A stretch of DNA of 26,143 bases from Collinsella sp. GTDB lineage: Bacteria > Actinomycetota > Coriobacteriia > Coriobacteriales > Coriobacteriaceae. Location: contig DXZU01000015.1 of assembly GCA_019419525.1 (NCBI GenBank), positions 1 through 26,143 on the forward strand. The letters are read 5' to 3'. Of the stretch, positions 6,781 through 13,807 are shown piece after piece (position 1 is the first letter of the stretch; each line of letters begins with the position of its first letter). The notes beneath the pieces were generated by a model that was not told where the DNA came from, searched no databases, and saw only the letters and a list, made by a program, of their open reading frames with translations. The translations under genes and the position numbers were made by a program.

Positions 6781-7959
6781 ATGAACGTACTTGTTGTCAA
6801 CGCTGGTAGTTCAAGCCTTAAATATCAACTCTTGGATACCGATACCCGCGAGGTTTTCGCCAAGGGCAACTGCGAGCGTATCGGCTCGGACATGGGCATC
6901 TTTGGTCACGCCGAGAACGGTGGCGCCAAGCAGACCGAAGAGGTTCCCTTTCCCGATCATCGCTCGGCCATTGCGCGCGTACTCGAGGAGCTCGAGAAGA
7001 CCGACTTTACGATTGACGGCATTGGACATCGTATCGTTCAGGGTGGCTGGCACTTTAAGGACTCTGCCGTCGTCGACGACGAAGTCATGGCCAAGATTCT
7101 TGAGGTGGCCCCCTTGGCTCCGCTGCACAACTACGGTGAGGCCGCGGCGATTGAGTATTGCCGCGAGAAGTATCCGGAGCTGCCCAACGTGGCCGTCTTC
7201 GATACCTCGTTCCACATGACCATGCCCGAGGTTGCCTACACCTACGCGCTGCCCAAGGACGTGTGCGATAAGTATCATGTGCGCAAGTACGGCGCCCATG
7301 GAACGAGCCACCGCTACGAGTGGATGATGGCCAAGGAGATCTTGGGTTCGCGCTGCCACCGTCTGCTTTCGTGCCATCTGGGTAACGGCGCCTCGCTCGC
7401 TGCTATCGAGGACGGTGTCTGCCGCGATACCACGATGGGCCTCACGCCGCTCGACGGCTTGATGATGGGTACCCGCTGCGGCTCCATCGACCCGGCCACC
7501 GTGTGCTACCTGCAGCGCGAGGGCGGCTACACCTACCAGGAAGTCGACGACATGATGAACAAGCAGTCTGGTCTGCTTGCCATCTCGGGCATCTCCAACG
7601 ACGCCCGCGACATCCGTACACGCGCCTCCGAGGGCGACGAGCGCTGCCTGCTCGCCTTCGATATGTTCGCCTACAAGGCCATGCAGCAGGCCGGCTCCAT
7701 GATCGCTTCCATGGCGGGCGTGGACACCATCACCTTTACCGCCGGCATTGGCGAGAACGACTGGTCGATCCGTAAGGCCTTCTGCGACTGCTTTGAGTGG
7801 CTGGGCGTGCGCATCGACAACAACAAGAACCGCGAGGCCGTGGGTAACGGCCCGCAGGTCATCAGCGCCGCCGGCTCTTCCGTCACGGTCATGGTCATCC
7901 CCACCGACGAGGAATACATGATCGCCCACGACGTCGAGCGCCTGACCAAGAACAACTAA
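6781..7959 (+). CDS. ackA: Acetate kinase paralogue 2
   Basis: A 392-residue acetate kinase that makes ATP from acetyl phosphate in fermentation. It keeps the catalytic set: NAGSSSLK (N7, K14), R84, H116, D141, H173, H177, N202, R232, GIGEN, E378. It resembles canonical AckA more closely than the upstream paralogue. It too has Ala172 where the acetate-pocket Phe179 is expected, and QGGW in place of HGGE, so both copies share these changes. ATG 6781 is preceded by AAAGGAG. A strong terminator follows, then the convergent pta gene on the other strand. With Pta it completes the acetyl-CoA to acetate route. Confidence 0.93.
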   Translation: MNVLVVNAGSSSLKYQLLDTDTREVFAKGNCERIGSDMGIFGHAENGGAKQTEEVPFPDHRSAIARVLEELEKTDFTIDGIGHRIVQGGWHFKDSAVVDDEVMAKILEVAPLAPLHNYGEAAAIEYCREKYPELPNVAVFDTSFHMTMPEVAYTYALPKDVCDKYHVRKYGAHGTSHRYEWMMAKEILGSRCHRLLSCHLGNGASLAAIEDGVCRDTTMGLTPLDGLMMGTRCGSIDPATVCYLQREGGYTYQEVDDMMNKQSGLLAISGISNDARDIRTRASEGDERCLLAFDMFAYKAMQQAGSMIASMAGVDTITFTAGIGENDWSIRKAFCDCFEWLGVRIDNNKNREAVGNGPQVISAAGSSVTVMVIPTDEEYMIAHDVERLTKNN

Positions 7960-7981
7960 CGCGCGCATTTGCAAGTAAACG

Positions 7982-8016
7982 AAAGGCCTCCAGAGCAACA
8001 GCTCCGGAGGCCTTTT
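7982..8016 (+). terminator. Terminator after the second acetate kinase
   Basis: AAAGGCCTCC (7982-7991) pairs with GGAGGCCTTT (8006-8015) within a longer stem, with a TTTT end. The flanking As and Ts make it potentially bidirectional. The following 150 bases (8017-8164) show no gene or clear structure. Confidence 0.88.
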
Positions 8017-8164
8017 GCTAGCAAGCGGAAATTCCAGCCCCAAAGTGATTGCTGCCAGCAACGCTTGCGGTCCCAACAACGGCAGCCGACCTTTCAGATT
8101 CTCAGCTCCAGCTCGTAGCCAAGCCGCCGTCCACCCCAGATGCCCCGATTGCTACGTGGCGGCA

Positions 8165-8291
8165 GGGACCCTACAGGGTAAAGCTCTGAAAACATTCCGC
8201 AGGACGGAGGAAGCCCCCGCCGCACGTAGTGCGCAGCGGGGGCTTCCGACATGTCCGAGGACGTTTTCAGAGCTTTACCCTGTAGGGTCCC
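8165..8291 (-). repeat. Nested inverted-repeat element 1, 3' of pta
   Basis: The outer arms are a perfect 29-bp inverted repeat (8165-8193 and 8263-8291). Inside is a 12-bp perfect hairpin stem (8209-8220 with 8236-8247) and a 4-bp middle stem (GGAC 8202-8205 with GTCC 8252-8255). On the pta strand it starts 15 bp after the stop codon and reads: arm, GTCCT, middle stem, hairpin, TGCGGAA, arm. GTCCT and TGCGGAA recur in elements 2 and 3, while the arms and hairpin stems differ. There is no T-tract, target-site duplication or open reading frame. It could be a 3'-UTR RNA structure or a DNA palindrome. Confidence 0.85.
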
Positions 8292-8306
8292 GAGGGGATA
8301 CGTTCG

Positions 8307-9287
8307 CTACTCAGCCATCTGAGCCTGGACGGCGGTGATGGCCACGACACCCACGATGTCGTCGGCAGAGCAGCCGCGCGAAAGGTCGTTAACCGGCTTG
8401 GCGATGCCCTGCAGGATGGGGCCGTAAGCGTCAGCGCCGGCGAAGCGCTGGACCAGCTTGTAGCCGATGTTGCCGGCCTCGAGGTCGGGGAACACGAGCA
8501 CGTTGGCCTTGCCGGCAACGGAGGAGCCGGGAGCCTTGAGCTGAGCGACGGTGGGGACGATAGCGGCATCGAGCTGCAGGTCGCCATCGATGGCGAGCTC
8601 GGGAGCCTTCTCCTTGCAGAACTTCACGGCCTCCTGGACCTTCTTGGCGACCTCGCCGCCAGCGGAGCCCATGGTGGAGTAGGAGAGCATGGCCACGTGC
8701 GGCTCAACACTGCCCATGAAGGTGGACCAGGAGTGGGCCGAGGCGATGGCGATCTCGGAGAGCTCGTCGGAGGACGGGTTGATGTTGAGGCCGCAGTCGG
8801 CGAAGATCAGCGTGCCGTCGGTACCGAACTGCGGGGTGTCGGTGCACATCACGAAGAAAGCCGAGACCAGCTTGGTGCCCGGAGCGGTCTTGAGGATCTG
8901 CAGCGCGGGGCGCAGGGTGTCGGCGGTGGAGTGACAGGCACCGGAGACCAGGCCGTCGGCGTCGCCCATCTTGACCATCATGGTGCCAAAGTAGGTGGCG
9001 TCCATCACCTGGGCGCGAGCCTGTTCGATGGTAACGCCCTTCTTGGCGCGGAGCTCGGCAAACTTCTGCGCGTACTCCTCGTGCTTCTCGGCGTTGCGCG
9101 GGTCGATGACGGTAGCGCCGGGAACGTCGATCTCGTCGGGGTTGCCCAGGATGACGAGCTTTGCCAGGCCCTCCTCGATGATTTTGTTTGCCGCGACGAT
9201 GGTACGCGGATCCTCGCCCTCGGGCAGGACGATCGTCTTAAGGTCGGCCTTGGCGGCAGACTTCATACGGTTTAGGAAATCGCTCAT
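8307..9287 (-). CDS. pta: Phosphate acetyltransferase
   Basis: A 326-residue short-form phosphotransacetylase interconverting acetyl-CoA plus phosphate with acetyl phosphate plus CoA. It supplies the acetate kinases encoded next to it. Family segments are clear: KTIVLPEGEDPRT near the N-terminus, ATYFGTMMVKMGDADGLVSGA, then DCGLNINPS, SYSTMGSA, GDLQLDAA and VFPDLEAGNIGYKL, with a GPILQG-KPVNDLSRG segment near the end. Length matches the single-domain form. The start has AAGGAG 6-7 bases upstream. The gene converges on the second acetate kinase. Its leader holds a terminator-like hairpin and probably starts from a divergent promoter shared with glf. Confidence 0.96.
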   Translation of the reverse strand: MSDFLNRMKSAAKADLKTIVLPEGEDPRTIVAANKIIEEGLAKLVILGNPDEIDVPGATVIDPRNAEKHEEYAQKFAELRAKKGVTIEQARAQVMDATYFGTMMVKMGDADGLVSGACHSTADTLRPALQILKTAPGTKLVSAFFVMCTDTPQFGTDGTLIFADCGLNINPSSDELSEIAIASAHSWSTFMGSVEPHVAMLSYSTMGSAGGEVAKKVQEAVKFCKEKAPELAIDGDLQLDAAIVPTVAQLKAPGSSVAGKANVLVFPDLEAGNIGYKLVQRFAGADAYGPILQGIAKPVNDLSRGCSADDIVGVVAITAVQAQMAE

Positions 9288-9337
9288 GTTACTCCTTACA
9301 AGCGTTTTGCTAAGCTCCAGGCCCTCGGCTGTACACG

Positions 9338-9361
9338 AATAAACCCGCTGCTAGCGGGTTT
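9338..9361 (-). terminator. Terminator-like hairpin in the pta leader
   Basis: AAACCCGCT (9341-9349) pairs with AGCGGGTTT (9353-9361) around a 3-base loop. On the pta strand it ends in TTTATT, about 50 bases before the start codon. If transcription starts near 9408 this would be an attenuator; otherwise it may separate divergent transcripts. Confidence 0.5.
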
Positions 9362-9414
9362 ACCTTTCAATAATGTACGCCGCGGTGCTTGAGCTTTCCT
9401 TGTGTGGCAAGCTC

Positions 9415-9440
9415 ATTATAGGACGCATTAGCGCTATAAT
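9415..9440. promoter_or_regulatory. Paired divergent -10 boxes between pta and glf
   Basis: A perfect TATAAT faces glf (9435-9440) and another on the opposite strand faces pta (9415-9420). Together they form a 7-bp inverted repeat, ATTATAG...CTATAAT. The -35 of each would overlap the -10 of the other, so the two promoters may compete. The -35 matches are weak. Confidence 0.5.
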
Positions 9441-9519
9441 CGCTCTGATAAATATGTCTCGACGTATGTTCGAGAAAAAGCCCAGTTAAAAAGCGTGTGG
9501 CTTTTGACAAGGAGTATCG

Positions 9520-10722
9520 ATGCAGATTACCTCAGGCCTGCCTGAAGGCTTTAATGCCGGTGCGTACGACATGATCGTTGTCGGCGCCGGTTATGCCGGT
9601 GCCGTTTGCGCCCGCCGTCTTGCCGAAACTATCGGCTATCGTGTTGCCGTTTTGGAGCGTCGCGGCCACATCGCGGGTAATGCCTACGACTGCACTGACG
9701 AGGCCGGAATCCTGGTCCACGAGTACGGTCCGCACATCTATCACACTTTTAACGAGCGCGTCCATAACTTCCTGTCGCGCTTTACCAAGTGGACGGACTA
9801 CCAGCACAAGGTGCTCGCCAACATCAACGGCACCCTCATGCCCGTACCCTTTAACCATGCGAGCCTCAAGCTTGCCTTTGGCGATGAGCGCGGCGAGGAG
9901 CTGTATCAGAAGCTCGTGGAGACCTTTGGCAAGGACGTCAAGGTGCCCATTATGGAGCTGCGCAAGAAGAACGACCCGGATCTTGCCGAGGTCGCCGATT
10001 ATGTCTATGAGAACGTCTTTTTGCATTACACCATGAAGCAGTGGGGCCAGACGCCCGACCAGATCGACCCCTCGATCACCGGCCGCGTTCCCGTCTTTGT
10101 GGGCGATGACGATCGCTACTTCCCGCAGGCTCCTTTCCAGGGCATGCCGCAGGACGGCTATACCGCGCTGTTCGAGCATATGCTCGATCACGATCTGATC
10201 GACGTGTTCTGTGACGTAGACGCCCGTGACCTCTTTGAAATCGACGAGACCACCGTCAAGATCGACGGCAAGGTCTATGGTGGCGAGATCGTCTACACCG
10301 GTCCGCTCGACGAGCTGTTCAACCTCGACCTGGGCGCGCTGCCGTACCGCACGCTCGATATGAAGTTCGAGACGTTCGATATGGATCAGTTCCAGCCCGT
10401 GGGCACCGTCAACTACACCACGAGCGAGGACTATACGCGCATTACCGAGTTCAAGAACATGACTGGTCAGGTCCTGCCCGGCAAGACCACCATCATGAAG
10501 GAGTACTCCAAGGCCTATACGCCCGGCTCGGGCGAGACGCCGTACTACGCCATCCTGGAGCCCGAGAACCGCGAGCTCTACGAGCGCTACCTTGAGCGCG
10601 TCCAGAACCTGACGAACTTCCACCCAGTGGGTCGTCTGGCCGAGTATCGTTACTACGATATGGACGCCGTGACCAATTCTGCCCTCGATCTTTCGGATGA
10701 GATTATCGCCTGCCATGCATAA
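9520..10722 (+). CDS. glf: UDP-galactopyranose mutase
   Basis: A 400-residue FAD enzyme that converts UDP-galactopyranose to UDP-galactofuranose, the donor for galactofuranose in cell-surface glycans. The Rossmann FAD motif VGAGYAGAVCARRLAE begins at residue 21 and is followed by HIAGNAYD, EYGPHIYHT, a KQWG segment, GVPQDGY-like MPQDGYT and the C-terminal GRLAEYRYYDMD. Length is normal. ATG 9520 has AAGGAG upstream. The next gene, a glycosyltransferase, starts 8 bp before glf ends, so the two are translationally coupled. Confidence 0.96.
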   Translation: MQITSGLPEGFNAGAYDMIVVGAGYAGAVCARRLAETIGYRVAVLERRGHIAGNAYDCTDEAGILVHEYGPHIYHTFNERVHNFLSRFTKWTDYQHKVLANINGTLMPVPFNHASLKLAFGDERGEELYQKLVETFGKDVKVPIMELRKKNDPDLAEVADYVYENVFLHYTMKQWGQTPDQIDPSITGRVPVFVGDDDRYFPQAPFQGMPQDGYTALFEHMLDHDLIDVFCDVDARDLFEIDETTVKIDGKVYGGEIVYTGPLDELFNLDLGALPYRTLDMKFETFDMDQFQPVGTVNYTTSEDYTRITEFKNMTGQVLPGKTTIMKEYSKAYTPGSGETPYYAILEPENRELYERYLERVQNLTNFHPVGRLAEYRYYDMDAVTNSALDLSDEIIACHA

Positions 10723-11746
10723 AGTCATAACATTCGGTATTCCCTCGTATAACGCCGCCAAGGATATGGACCATTGCATCACCTCCATCTTGGAGGGGAG
10801 CAATTACGCCACCGATATCGAGATTATCGTGGTGGACGACGGCTCCAAGGACGAGACGGCCGCCAAGGCCGACGAGTGGGAGGCCCGTTACCCTGGAATC
10901 ATCCGCGCGGTGCACCAGGAGAATGGCGGCCACGGTATCGCCGTCCTCTCGGGCCTGCGCGAGGCGCATGGTACGTACTATAAGGTCGTTGACTCGGACG
11001 ACTGGCTCGACGGTGCGGCGCTTTCGACCATGCTGTCGATTCTGCGTGGCTTTGAGGAGCGCGACCAGCGCGTCGACCTGTTTATCTCGAACTACGTGTA
11101 CGAGAAGGTTTACGAGGGCACGCATACCGCTATTGGCTACAAGTTTGCCCTTCCGCGCAAAAAGATTTTCTCTTGGGACCAGATCGGACACTTCCGTCCC
11201 GATCAGAACCTGCTCATGCACAGCCTGTGCTATCGCACCGACGTACTGCGTGAGTCCAATCTGCCTATGCCGGCGCACACGTTCTACGTGGATAATATCT
11301 ACGCATACGTACCGCTGCCGCGCTGCAAGACCATGTACTACGCCGACATCGACCTCTATCGCTACTTTATCGGTCGCGAGGGCCAGAGCGTCAACGAGGC
11401 CACGATGGTCAAGCGCCTGGGCCAGCAGTTCCGCGTAACGCGCATCATGATGGAATCGTTCCACCTGTACCAGGACGTTGAGTCCTCGCGTCTGCGTTCG
11501 TACATGATGGGCTACTTCACCATGATGATGGCAATCTGCTCGGTGCTTACGAAGCTTTCCGAGGAAGATTGTGCCGATGAGCGCCTGAAGACGCTGTGGA
11601 AGGACCTGAAGGAGTACGACGAGCGCATGTATCGTCGCGCTCGCTACGGCGTGGTCGGATTCTTTACCAACCTGCATGGACGGGCCGGAGACAAAACCAC
11701 ACTCGGCCTATACCGTCTTGCCTCAAAGATCTTCAAATTCAACTAG
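10715..11746 (+). CDS. Family 2 glycosyltransferase
   Basis: A 343-residue GT-A fold glycosyltransferase. The N-terminus has the GT2 pattern: ITFGIPSYN, then VVDDGSKDET (DDGS at 41-44) and VVDSDDWLDG (DSDD at 93-96) for nucleotide-sugar and metal binding. No membrane segments are obvious. ATG 10715, overlapping the glf stop by 8 bp, fits the canonical GT2 start; an alternative in-frame ATG at 10697 would add six residues. Coupling to glf suggests it handles galactofuranose or builds the same surface polymer, but the acceptor is unknown. Its last codons recur inverted at 11918-11934. Confidence 0.9.
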   Translation: MHKVITFGIPSYNAAKDMDHCITSILEGSNYATDIEIIVVDDGSKDETAAKADEWEARYPGIIRAVHQENGGHGIAVLSGLREAHGTYYKVVDSDDWLDGAALSTMLSILRGFEERDQRVDLFISNYVYEKVYEGTHTAIGYKFALPRKKIFSWDQIGHFRPDQNLLMHSLCYRTDVLRESNLPMPAHTFYVDNIYAYVPLPRCKTMYYADIDLYRYFIGREGQSVNEATMVKRLGQQFRVTRIMMESFHLYQDVESSRLRSYMMGYFTMMMAICSVLTKLSEEDCADERLKTLWKDLKEYDERMYRRARYGVVGFFTNLHGRAGDKTTLGLYRLASKIFKFN

Positions 11747-11778
11747 CTGCCGAGTAATCGCTGCTGATAGGTTGACTG

Positions 11779-11888
11779 GGCCCCTTGGCCTTTAGTTTGC
11801 TACTGCGAACAGTCCTGCTCGCACGGAAAGCACATTAAGTGCTTTCCGGCTCGTGCGGAACTTGTATCAAACTAAAGGCCAAGGGGCC
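11779..11888 (+). repeat. Nested inverted-repeat element 2, 3' of the glycosyltransferase
   Basis: The outer arms are a perfect 21-bp inverted repeat (11779-11799 and 11868-11888). The central hairpin has a 9-bp stem (11825-11833 with 11839-11847) and loop ATTAA. Between them lie ACAGTCCT (GTCCT 11812-11816) and TGCGGAACT (TGCGGAA 11854-11860), with short pairing CGCAC/GTGCG around the hairpin. It starts 32 bp after the glycosyltransferase stop, in the same order as elements 1 and 3 on their genes. No T-tract follows. Confidence 0.85.
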
Positions 11889-11913
11889 TCTGCTATAAGA
11901 ATCGATTGTCAGG

Positions 11914-11981
11914 TTATTTGAATTTGAAGATCTTCGACGCGCGGTACACAGGGGCCTGGGCTGAAAAAATATTAGTTGGTA
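11914..11981 (-). pseudogene. Possible C-terminal remnant of a glycosyltransferase
   Basis: Read on the minus strand, this stretch encodes a peptide ending YRASKIFKFK and a stop codon, close to the YRLASKIFKFN end of the neighbouring glycosyltransferase. A 17-bp segment is an exact inverted copy (11726-11742 versus 11918-11934). The likeness stops at element 3, which begins one base upstream of the remnant on its coding strand. The alternative is that the inverted repeat is an outermost stem around element 2 and the protein likeness is a by-product. Confidence 0.4.
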
Positions 11982-12110
11982 GTCGGTCGGAGGCGGGCGG
12001 GCATTACGTTTGTCGCGAGTTCCGCATGCAAAGAAGGCCACTTAATGTGGCCTTCGTCTTGCATAGGACTGTAGAGCAGCAAACGTAATGCCCGCCCGCC
12101 TCCGACCGAC
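11982..12110 (-). repeat. Nested inverted-repeat element 3, 3' of the P1 peptidase
   Basis: The outer arms are a perfect 31-bp inverted repeat (11982-12012 and 12080-12110). The central hairpin has a 9-bp stem (12033-12041 with 12047-12055) and, on the peptidase strand, loop ATTAA. A middle stem pairs ATGCAA (12026-12031) with TTGCAT (12059-12064). On the peptidase strand the order is arm, ACAGTCCT, middle stem, hairpin, middle stem, TGCGGAACT, arm, starting 12 bp after the stop codon. It shares the internal motifs and loop with element 2, but not the arms. Confidence 0.85.
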
Positions 12111-12122
12111 GGTCGAGTGAGA

Positions 12123-13124
12123 TTACTTTGCAGCACCTGGGATTCCGTGGGAGGTTTTGGCGGTTTTGGCTCCGTTTACGATGGCGGTCTGTAGGGCCCT
12201 TACGGCGAGCATGCCCAGCAGGTCTAGGGGAACGGCGGCGCTTGCCTGGGCGCCTAGTTTGCCGCTGGCGAGGGTGTAGATGGTGTCGCCGTCGTTGGTG
12301 GTGTGCGTGGGACGGATGGCGTGTGCGTAGGCGTCTGCGGCCATCTGGGAGACCTTGGTGGCTTGTGCCTTAGTGAGTTCCACGTTGGTGACGATGCAGC
12401 TGATGGTGGTGTTGGTGCGGTCGAGCGGCATCTGCATGGATCCGGCGGCGGCAAAGGCTGCGAGTTCCATGTCGACGATCTGGTCGCTATCGGCTGCGGC
12501 GCGCATGCCGGCGACCCACTCGCCGGTGAAGGGGTCGACGACGTTGCCGCAGGCGTTGACCGAAACCACGGCGCCTACCTTAACGGGACCGAGCGCCACG
12601 GCGGCAGCGCCAAGGCCGGCCTTCATGCAGGTGGCGGGCCCCATGAGCTTGCCCACGGTCGCACCGGTGCCGGCACCTACATTGCCCTGCTCGAGCGTGG
12701 TGGGGGTGTTGTCGAGTGCCTCGCGCACGGCGGCGATGCCGGCCTCTATGTCGGGGCGAACGGTGGGGTTACCAAAGGCGAGGTCGAAGATACAGCTGGA
12801 GCACACGATAGGCACCTGCGTGGGGCCGACGGGAAGGCCGATGCCGCGGCTCTCAAGCTCGCGAGCGACGCCGCTTGCGGCCTCCAGGCCAAAGGCCGAT
12901 CCGCCCGAAAGGCAGACGGCGTGGACCTTGTCGACGGTGTTCTCGGGTCGCAGCAGGTCGGTTTCGCGCGATGCTGGAGCACCGCCGCGAACGTCAACGC
13001 CGCCGGTGGCGCCCTCGGGTGCCACGATTACGGTGCAACCGGTGCCGGCCTCCTCGTCCGTATAGTTGCCATAGCAAAAGCCATCGACATCGCAGACGTC
13101 AATGGCCTCGAGCAGTGTATCCAT
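12123..13124 (-). CDS. P1 family (DmpA-like, S58) peptidase
   Basis: A 333-residue protein of the DmpA/P1 family, N-terminal nucleophile enzymes that mature by self-cleavage and act as aminopeptidases or amidases. Family features are a glycine-rich N-terminal half (TGCTVI, GGAPASRETDLL, VHAVCLSGGSAFGLEAASGV), GNVGAGTGATVGK in the middle, then DRTNTTISCIVTN, where a Thr after the Asn is the likely self-cleavage nucleophile by family analogy. The real substrate is unknown. The start has TAGGAG upstream. It follows maf on the same strand, beyond a terminator hairpin. Confidence 0.87.
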   Translation of the reverse strand: MDTLLEAIDVCDVDGFCYGNYTDEEAGTGCTVIVAPEGATGGVDVRGGAPASRETDLLRPENTVDKVHAVCLSGGSAFGLEAASGVARELESRGIGLPVGPTQVPIVCSSCIFDLAFGNPTVRPDIEAGIAAVREALDNTPTTLEQGNVGAGTGATVGKLMGPATCMKAGLGAAAVALGPVKVGAVVSVNACGNVVDPFTGEWVAGMRAAADSDQIVDMELAAFAAAGSMQMPLDRTNTTISCIVTNVELTKAQATKVSQMAADAYAHAIRPTHTTNDGDTIYTLASGKLGAQASAAVPLDLLGMLAVRALQTAIVNGAKTAKTSHGIPGAAK

Positions 13125-13181
13125 GTTTAACTCCTATCGGTTTTCCGCCGCGCCATGTGCCCGGTCGGGATCCGTACGGTA

Positions 13182-13217
13182 CGCCAAAATTGTAGGCGCT
13201 GGGGGATACCCAGCGCC
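13182..13217 (-). terminator. Terminator after maf
   Basis: GGCGCTGGG (13195-13203) pairs perfectly with CCCAGCGCC (13209-13217). On the minus strand it is followed by TACAATTTT. It lies nine bases after the maf stop and should reduce readthrough into the P1 peptidase gene. Confidence 0.75.
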
Positions 13218-13225
13218 AGATGCAA

Positions 13226-13807
13226 TTACGAGAGCTTTTGAATCGCGCGCGCGACGCGAGCGATGGGTAGGCCCACCACGTTATAGAAGTCGCCCGATAT
13301 ATCATGCACGAGCATGCGTCCTCCTGTGCCCTGAATGCCGTAGGCGCCGGCCTTGTCCATGGGCTCACCCGAGGCGACGTAGTGCTCAATCTGCTCGTCG
13401 GTGAGCTCGTAGAACGTCACGTCGGTCACATCGACAAAGGACAGGCTCTCGGCGGCATGTGGGGCGGCCGTATCGCCTGCCTTAACGATGCAGACGCCGG
13501 TTGCGACCTGGTGCGTGCGGCCCGAAAGCTCACGGAGCATGGTACGCGCCTCGTCCTCGGTTGCCGGCTTGCCCAGAATCTTGCCGTCAAAGGTGACGAT
13601 GGTGTCGGCCGCGACCGTCAGCTCATTGGGCTCGGCATGCTCGGCGGCAACGGCGGCGGCTTTGGCGCGTGCTAAGCGTTCAACGAGCGTAAGCGGGGCC
13701 TCGCCATCAAAAGGCGTTTCGTCGATATCTGCGGGAATCACGCGAATGTCATAGCCCGCCTCGCGCATCAACTCGATGCGGCGCGGTGATTGCGAAGCCA
13801 AAATCAT
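13226..13807 (-). CDS. maf: Maf family nucleotide pyrophosphatase
   Basis: A 193-residue Maf/YhdE-type enzyme that hydrolyses nucleoside triphosphates (often dTTP, UTP or modified pyrimidines) to monophosphates, a house-cleaning role. It has the N-terminal LASQSPRR nucleotide-binding motif, catalytic AADTIV (D68), GKP-T--EA and the KAGAYGIQG segment. Length is usual. Its ATG overlaps the stop of the DJ-1/PfpI gene by four bases (ATGA), and no strong ribosome binding site is seen, so translation is probably coupled. Confidence 0.94.
   Translation of the reverse strand: MILASQSPRRIELMREAGYDIRVIPADIDETPFDGEAPLTLVERLARAKAAAVAAEHAEPNELTVAADTIVTFDGKILGKPATEDEARTMLRELSGRTHQVATGVCIVKAGDTAAPHAAESLSFVDVTDVTFYELTDEQIEHYVASGEPMDKAGAYGIQGTGGRMLVHDISGDFYNVVGLPIARVARAIQKLS

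Noticed and set aside
8165..8291. Element 1 as an ordinary bidirectional terminator
   Set aside because: Neither arm is followed by a run of Ts, the acetate kinase already has its own terminator, and the structure is far longer than needed. A termination role is still possible but does not explain the conserved core.
8015..8338. Plus-strand frame of 107 codons across element 1
   Set aside because: It runs through a terminator arm and a near-perfect palindrome into the antisense of pta, with no ribosome binding site.
5423..10803. Long minus-strand frames opposite both acetate kinases and glf (about 400 codons each)
   Set aside because: Same cause: antisense shadows of strongly biased genes. 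The plus-strand proteins have clear families and catalytic motifs.
8165..12110. Reading the nested elements as MITEs or insertion sequences
   Set aside because: The arms share no sequence between copies and no target-site duplications flank them, unlike terminal repeats of one transposon family. A CRISPR array is also excluded, as there are no regularly spaced direct repeats.
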